A DNA stretch of 39,944 nt. It comes from Methanobacteriota archaeon (GTDB lineage Archaea; Thermoplasmatota; Poseidoniia; Poseidoniales; Poseidoniaceae). The DNA is taken from assembly GCA_014240385.1 (NCBI GenBank), contig JAAZXA010000095.1, positions 1-39,944 of the forward strand, in the 5' to 3' direction. Position numbers and translations under genes: made by a program. Below the pieces are notes generated by a model. It did no database searches and was not told where the DNA came from. It worked only from the letters and a program-made list of their open reading frames with translations. This document shows, in pieces, positions 35,131 through 39,944 of the stretch (its first letter is position 1; every line of letters begins with the position of its first letter).

Positions 35131-35879
35131 TCTCCAGCGCGTCTTGCTTGGCAAGCAACATCGAATATCAGATTACCAGCTTCGTCTCTCATGGCCTCTC
35201 TTGTAGCATCAAGAAGATCATCTTCATGGCTTCGTAATTGCGAACCTGCTACCCTCCAAGCTAGGCCAATTTGGAAATTTTCTTGTTGGAAATTTTCCAA
35301 TTGAATTTTCATTCCCTCAATATAAATTTCTTGGTTTGATATTGATTGGGGGATGGTGATGTTTCTAGGGTTCAAACCCATTCCTAGATGCATTGCTTTT
35401 TGCACTGCTTCCTTGCTAGTCCACAAGCGGATTGCTTCACTTGGGTTTGCCTTTAACCAATGTAATTCATCACCTTTACAGAACTCTGCAAAGGCGTTCT
35501 CAGCTATTCCGCGAACCTTAGATTCCCCATCTATTCCAACCCACCACCCAAATTCAATTAGTGCGATAATTGCATATCCTTCTGCATGCCCAATAGATAT
35601 TGCAGGAAGTGCTTCATTTTTGAAAACCCCTTGAATCCATTTCAAAGATGGGGCTCTGTTAGCATCTCTAACAACTTCTAGTTGGGATGAATCAAAACCC
35701 CAATTCTCTAATGCTTCTGCTAAAGCAGTTCGGCCTGCACGATGCTCAACTCTTCTCTTATCAGTTTTGAAGGTTGAATACTCATCAACATTTACCAATA
35801 TTGGCAATTCTTCATCCAAATTGGAACTCATTTGTTGAATGAGAATTTCGATACGCGGCGAATCTCTGATTCTAAGCAT
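35127..35879 (-). CDS. 4'-phosphopantetheinyl transferase (Sfp-like)
   Basis: The 250-residue product has the Sfp-type layout: the motif VGIDGESKVR with an Asp for magnesium (Sfp has GxDIE here, so the last acidic position is shifted), then FCKGDELHWLKANPSEAIRLWTSKEAVQKAMHLGMG, matching the F...E...W..KEA..K...G signature. It transfers phosphopantetheine from CoA to carrier-protein Ser. ATG 35879 lies ten bases after the megasynthase stop at 35890; an ATG at 35924 would overlap it by 35 bases. Immediate linkage suggests it activates the megasynthase. Ends in TAA. Confidence 0.8.
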   Translation of the reverse strand: MLRIRDSPRIEILIQQMSSNLDEELPILVNVDEYSTFKTDKRRVEHRAGRTALAEALENWGFDSSQLEVVRDANRAPSLKWIQGVFKNEALPAISIGHAEGYAIIALIEFGWWVGIDGESKVRGIAENAFAEFCKGDELHWLKANPSEAIRLWTSKEAVQKAMHLGMGLNPRNITIPQSISNQEIYIEGMKIQLENFQQENFQIGLAWRVAGSQLRSHEDDLLDATREAMRDEAGNLIFDVACQARRAGD

Positions 35880-35889
35880 CAATATCCGC

Positions 35890-38800
35890 TCATTCTTCAA
35901 AACTGAAACGCATTTCATCAGCAAGTGGGGCCATCGCCTTCAAGCGTAATCCTTTCAGCGCTAGAATCGGTGAGTCATCTTGGCCAATTACCAATACATC
36001 ATGCTTAGTAACTCCACCTTCTTCCAAAGCAGTCCTAATACTCCTAAGTCTCAGTTTCTCCCCTTCATCAGGAACGGCGAGAATTGTCATCCATTCAATA
36101 CCTACAGGAAGCGACATCAACCCATCAACTTCCATGCTGACTAAGCCTGCATTCTGGAAGCCTGCTTCAATCAACATCGGCAAGGACTCTAATAACACAG
36201 CCTCACCAATTTCTTCGCATTCAAATTGATCATTGGCAGGCAATTGGTGTCGCATCAATGCGATTCCATCTGCACCTCTTGAATCTGCATTTCCGATGCC
36301 CCGAATGATTCCGCCATGACTTTGGAAGCGCGGACCGTGGAAGAAACGCAAATAAATGAAACTAGGATGATGTGCTAACTCACCTTTTGCAGGTATTCCA
36401 ATATCAGGAATATCATGTAACTCTGCTGCTAAATGTTTGGTTAAATCATTGGATTTTAGAACTAATCTCACTAACCCAGAATGGTGAACCCGAGGTTTTC
36501 CAAATATTTCGCCCTTTGAGTTCTTCAAATCGCTTTCCAATCTACATGAAACCCATATGTGGTCTCGTTTGCGTCGGCTGACTTCAGCAACTGTGCGAAC
36601 TGTTATTTCACCCTTGAGTAATTTTATTGGTAAGCCAAATTTGACATCTTCAAATCCAGCTAAACAATACTCTGGATTTAGGAGAAGGGCATTCTCAGCA
36701 AACATCTCTATCGCCATTACACCAGGATGATAAGGCACTCCATCGATTGCGTGGTCTGCTAAGAAGGGATGAGATTTAGTTGAAAGAGTGCATTCACTAA
36801 GTAGGGATTCACCCTCTTCTATCTGCAATAATCTATCAATAAATGGAAATCTACACGGGTTTGCAATCAAGGCACTCATCGCTGCCGGTAGTTTCAATGG
36901 TGGGGCACGGAATGAATCAAAGTTATCCATTACACCCATCGCACCGCAACAAAGAACCCTTCTCTTACCTCCACATAAGGCTTCATCAACAAAAATATCG
37001 ATTCCTGTTTCGACTGGGATTGTATCAATTCCAGCAGCCTCGAATATCTTCTCAAGACTACCGCGGGTTGCCATACCCACATCCTTCCATCCGGTCCATG
37101 CTGTGGCAACCGCTCGTAATGAATCTGGAGCAGCAGTCAGCCTTGCCATTTCTGCATCTAAAATTGAATTAGCCGCTGCATAATCGGTCTGCCCTCCATT
37201 GCCGAAGCGTCCTGCAACACTCGTGAAGGCAGCTGCAAATCTCAATTTTGAACCACTTTTATTGGCAGCAGAATAGAGCGCTTTCCATCCATCAACCTTG
37301 ATTTTCAATACCATGTCAAAAGTTCGCCATTCCTTGTCAGCAACCAATTTACTATCTTCAATTCCAGCGCCGTGAACTATCCCTGTTATCGGTCCTTGAT
37401 TTCGAGCAATTTTGCTCAAACCTTTAACATCACATACATCACAAGCCCGATAAATTGCTTTGTTCCCAGTTCTCCTAATAGTGGCAATTGTTCGATGAAT
37501 ATCTATACTACGAAGATAAGGTTGCCAAGCCTTATTCCACTCAACGATAGATATCTTTTCACTATCGCTCTTGGAAATTAATTCCTCTCTCAGCAGAAGT
37601 TTACGGTCAGCGAGTTGCTCATCACTCCAATCAAGCCAAGTGGCTGGCTCCTCCATTGCTTCTGTCCTTCCAAGTAAAACGAACATTGCACCTGAATTCT
37701 TGCTTGCATTTGCCACTCCAATGATTGATGCTGCTGTAACTCCAGATCCTCCACCACTTACCAACCAAACATCGTCAGCAGCCAATGGAGTTCTTTCTGA
37801 ATTCAATTCTTCGTCAAACATCACTAAGCACCAGCGGCGCTCATCTTTGTCAAATCCAATTTCTACTTCTCCCCGATTATTGAACAAATCTTCAAGCAAC
37901 TTTTGTGCCAACTGGCTGCTATCAATAACAAGTTCAGGATGGACATCCCAAGCCCTACAGCGAACAGATTGTCGCTCGTGTGAATATGATTTTACGATGC
38001 CTGATGCTCCACAAGCAAGGGAATTAAACCTCTCACCGATGTTTCCATGTCGCCCATCCATTGCTGATAATGAAGCGACAAAAGCATTTGATGAAGTGGC
38101 AAAATCAGCATCAAATCGCTTCAATAGATGGAATAATGAGTGGTTTGCAATGCTTCCCAAACGGGATGATTGTTTTTCCCCCCATGATTCTGTTGCCAAT
38201 TGCACTGGAGCCAAATGAATGATACCATTCACTTCAGATAGTGTATTACTCATTTCATCCAATTGTTTTTCATTCGAAGGGTCTACCCTGAGTACACAAC
38301 GTCCTGCATATTCCTCAGAAACGAATTCTTTGCGGTCTAATTCAAAAGATAAACGAATTGGGTTGAGTCCTTTCTCCTCTAATAGTCTGCATATTTCTTC
38401 TGAGATTCCAATGCCGTCATCACTGACTAATATTGTACCCGATGGAATGAGTAGGTCGACTTCTGGGATTGCCTCCTCAACTTCAACTTGCCATCTCCTA
38501 ACACCTTCACGAGGAGCGGTTTGAACGGCGGACACCTGTGATTTCTCTTCAGGGACCACCGGATTCACCAAAGGGAGTTCATCCCCCTTCAAATCACCAG
38601 CACCTAATTGTAATTCTTCTCGTTTGAGATAGAGATTTCCATCATCATACACCTTTGATGCTTCTATCAACGCGGATGCATCTTGTAGACCAAATTCTTG
38701 CAATACTTCTGCAACAACATTATCTGAATATCTCCAAGTCATCTTGGCATTCTTCAATTCTTCTGCGGCTGCTTGTATCTCCTCTCTCTTGAGATAGCGG

Positions 38801-39944
38801 TTACCATCATCATGCAGTTTTGCAGTTTCAATTAATTCATCACGGTCATCCAAATGATATTCTGCGAAAATCATATTGACAACGTTATCTGACCAACGCC
38901 AAGGGATTTCCTCGGCAACTGGTATCACCTCTTTTTCGACCGGTTGGATTCCACCTGTCATCCTAACGATATAATCGACGAAATGGTTGAGAGTTGGGTG
39001 TTCTGCGAGGCTAAATGATTCATCTAATGGAAGTGAAAAACTTTCGCGTATATCACCCATCATCTCAGCTTGCTTCACCGTGTCAATCCCTAATTCCCCC
39101 TCAAGGTCTTGGTTGAGTTCAATGAAATCCTTGGGATAACCGGTATGATCAACTACGATTTGGATTACTCCAGATTGGATTTCAAATAAGTCCATTGAGG
39201 TTTGAACTTCTGGTTCAGGTTCTGGCTCTGGCTCAGGCTCAGGCTCAGGGTCAGGCTCAGGCTCAGGTTCTGAAAGGCCTTCAACACCGCTAGTCATTTT
39301 TACAATATAGTCAACAAAGTGATTGAGAGTTGGATGTTCTGCCAAACTAAATGTATCGTCTATTGCTAAAGAGAATTTATCTCTAATATCACCCATCATC
39401 TCGGCTTGCTTCACTGTGTCAATCCCCAATTCACCCTCTAAATCTTGGTCTAATTCAATGAAATTATCTGGGTAACCAGTATGCTCAACTACTATTTGAA
39501 CGACTGCAGATTGTATTACTGATAGGTCCATTGAAGTTGGTGCTGGTGCAACCTCAGACTCTTGCTCAGGTTCTTCTTTTTGCTCCCCCTCAGGTTCAGG
39601 TTCCAATTCAACAGCAGGAGCAGTTGTAGTTTCTTCTCCACCGGACATGTTAATGATATACTGAATCATGTGATTCAAGGTAGGATGTTCTGAAAGGACA
39701 AATGTTTCATCGACTGGGAGATTGAATTTACCTCTAATATCACCCATTATTTCGGCCTGTTTGACGGTGTCGATTCCTAATTCTCCTTCAAGGTCTTGAT
39801 CTAATTCTATGAAGTCCGCTGGATATCCAGAATGTTTGACTACAACACCAACTACTATTCTCGAAATCTCACCTAATTCTGGCTTCGGTTCTACTATTGG
39901 CTCTAAGGCTGGTTCTGGAGTTGGCTCTGGAGTTGAGGAGGCAA
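35890..39944 (-). CDS. Polyketide/PUFA-synthase-like megasynthase, C-terminal 1351 residues
   Basis: The frame is open to the right edge, so KS and AT domains expected for such enzymes are probably outside. In order: an ACP repeat partly in view at the right (Thr codon 39766-39768), ACPs with Thr codons 39415-39417 and 39079-39081, each in GELGIDTVKQAE; Glu/Pro linkers; two WRxSDNVV repeats (near 38908 and 38742); a ketoreductase with structural half and SDR half (GGGSGVT near 37770-37750; catalytic Ser-Tyr-Asn in FTSVAGRFGNGGQTDYAAAN); then a hot-dog dehydratase (HPFLADHAIDGVPYHPGVMA near 36774-36720; FHGPRFQ). The visible order ACPs-KR-DH resembles PfaA/PUFA synthases. It would reduce and dehydrate a chain on the ACPs; product unknown. 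The visible carrier Ser is Thr in all three ACPs, each with a different codon. Confidence 0.85.
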   Translation of the reverse strand, partial: ASSTPEPTPEPALEPIVEPKPELGEISRIVVGVVVKHSGYPADFIELDQDLEGELGIDTVKQAEIMGDIRGKFNLPVDETFVLSEHPTLNHMIQYIINMSGGEETTTAPAVELEPEPEGEQKEEPEQESEVAPAPTSMDLSVIQSAVVQIVVEHTGYPDNFIELDQDLEGELGIDTVKQAEMMGDIRDKFSLAIDDTFSLAEHPTLNHFVDYIVKMTSGVEGLSEPEPEPDPEPEPEPEPEPEPEVQTSMDLFEIQSGVIQIVVDHTGYPKDFIELNQDLEGELGIDTVKQAEMMGDIRESFSLPLDESFSLAEHPTLNHFVDYIVRMTGGIQPVEKEVIPVAEEIPWRWSDNVVNMIFAEYHLDDRDELIETAKLHDDGNRYLKREEIQAAAEELKNAKMTWRYSDNVVAEVLQEFGLQDASALIEASKVYDDGNLYLKREELQLGAGDLKGDELPLVNPVVPEEKSQVSAVQTAPREGVRRWQVEVEEAIPEVDLLIPSGTILVSDDGIGISEEICRLLEEKGLNPIRLSFELDRKEFVSEEYAGRCVLRVDPSNEKQLDEMSNTLSEVNGIIHLAPVQLATESWGEKQSSRLGSIANHSLFHLLKRFDADFATSSNAFVASLSAMDGRHGNIGERFNSLACGASGIVKSYSHERQSVRCRAWDVHPELVIDSSQLAQKLLEDLFNNRGEVEIGFDKDERRWCLVMFDEELNSERTPLAADDVWLVSGGGSGVTAASIIGVANASKNSGAMFVLLGRTEAMEEPATWLDWSDEQLADRKLLLREELISKSDSEKISIVEWNKAWQPYLRSIDIHRTIATIRRTGNKAIYRACDVCDVKGLSKIARNQGPITGIVHGAGIEDSKLVADKEWRTFDMVLKIKVDGWKALYSAANKSGSKLRFAAAFTSVAGRFGNGGQTDYAAANSILDAEMARLTAAPDSLRAVATAWTGWKDVGMATRGSLEKIFEAAGIDTIPVETGIDIFVDEALCGGKRRVLCCGAMGVMDNFDSFRAPPLKLPAAMSALIANPCRFPFIDRLLQIEEGESLLSECTLSTKSHPFLADHAIDGVPYHPGVMAIEMFAENALLLNPEYCLAGFEDVKFGLPIKLLKGEITVRTVAEVSRRKRDHIWVSCRLESDLKNSKGEIFGKPRVHHSGLVRLVLKSNDLTKHLAAELHDIPDIGIPAKGELAHHPSFIYLRFFHGPRFQSHGGIIRGIGNADSRGADGIALMRHQLPANDQFECEEIGEAVLLESLPMLIEAGFQNAGLVSMEVDGLMSLPVGIEWMTILAVPDEGEKLRLRSIRTALEEGGVTKHDVLVIGQDDSPILALKGLRLKAMAPLADEMRFSFEE
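39211..39271. repeat. 6-bp tandem repeat encoding a Pro-Glu linker
   Basis: About ten imperfect copies of ggctca/ggttct encode an alternating Glu-Pro run (with one Asp) between the second and third visible ACP domains on the minus strand. It is an expandable, stiff inter-domain linker of a type common in multidomain synthases. Confidence 0.9.

Noticed and set aside
37571-38218. 215-residue plus-strand frame in the megasynthase region
   Set aside because: It is antisense to the ketoreductase structural half and Ser-rich, which is what the reverse of such a gene gives; no motif of its own.

Overview
The window reads as a chromosomal segment of a planktonic archaeon, most likely a Marine Group II euryarchaeon (Candidatus Poseidoniia). 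Archaeal information-processing genes are present: a PCNA sliding clamp, transcription factor S, a Nop5/fibrillarin pair, an exosome Csl4 subunit and a METTL5-type RNA methylase. They sit among genes of bacterial or eukaryotic flavour: a fused isobutyryl-CoA mutase, SMUG1, Fpg and a type I polyketide/PUFA-synthase-like megasynthase. There are also very large secreted proteins with Asp-rich calcium-binding repeats. The genome is compact: no gap between genes exceeds 300 bases, promoters look short and AT-rich about 30 bases before the start codon (suggesting leaderless mRNAs), and convergent genes often share their stop codons. The lineage assignment is inference from gene content, not from a phylogeny.

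Layout. 1-1987 (-): 3' part missing, secreted surface protein with LDLa-like motifs. 2082-9254 (+): aspartate-semialdehyde dehydrogenase, an unrecognised linker protein, then a tight RNA-related run (small zinc-ribbon protein, METTL5-like methylase, Csl4 fused to two RRM domains, COG1031 radical SAM protein) and SMUG1 glycosylase. 9295-11211 (+): long-chain acyl-CoA synthetase split by an in-frame TAG. 11316-13303 (+): small membrane protein and ABC-F ATPase, converging on the NAD(P)H-hydrate repair enzyme (-). 15006-18305 (+): IcmF. 18538-21155 (-): nop5-flpA-fpg operon. 21205-24009 (+): TFS, PCNA, a glycosyltransferase and a small membrane protein, converging on an ABC exporter (-). 25954-35130 (+): a giant membrane-anchored subtilase with about 12 Asp-rich repeats, a tRNA-Gly(UCC), an ectodomain-MFS fusion, an M28 lipoprotein peptidase and a MerT-like membrane protein. 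35127-39944 (-): a phosphopantetheinyl transferase and the C-terminal 1351 residues of a multi-ACP/KR/DH megasynthase that runs off the right edge.

How the parts fit. The subtilase, M28 peptidase and MFS-type protein look like an extracellular protein-degradation and uptake cluster. IcmF and the acyl-CoA synthetase suggest acyl-CoA metabolism. The transferase beside the megasynthase could load its ACP repeats, except that all visible ACPs carry Thr where the phosphopantetheine Ser is expected. The most notable points are the Csl4-RRM-RRM fusion, the tRNA gene that overlaps the signal-peptide coding region of the MFS gene, the archaeal megasynthase with Thr-type ACPs and a new WRxSDNVV repeat, and the single in-frame stop in an otherwise intact acyl-CoA synthetase.
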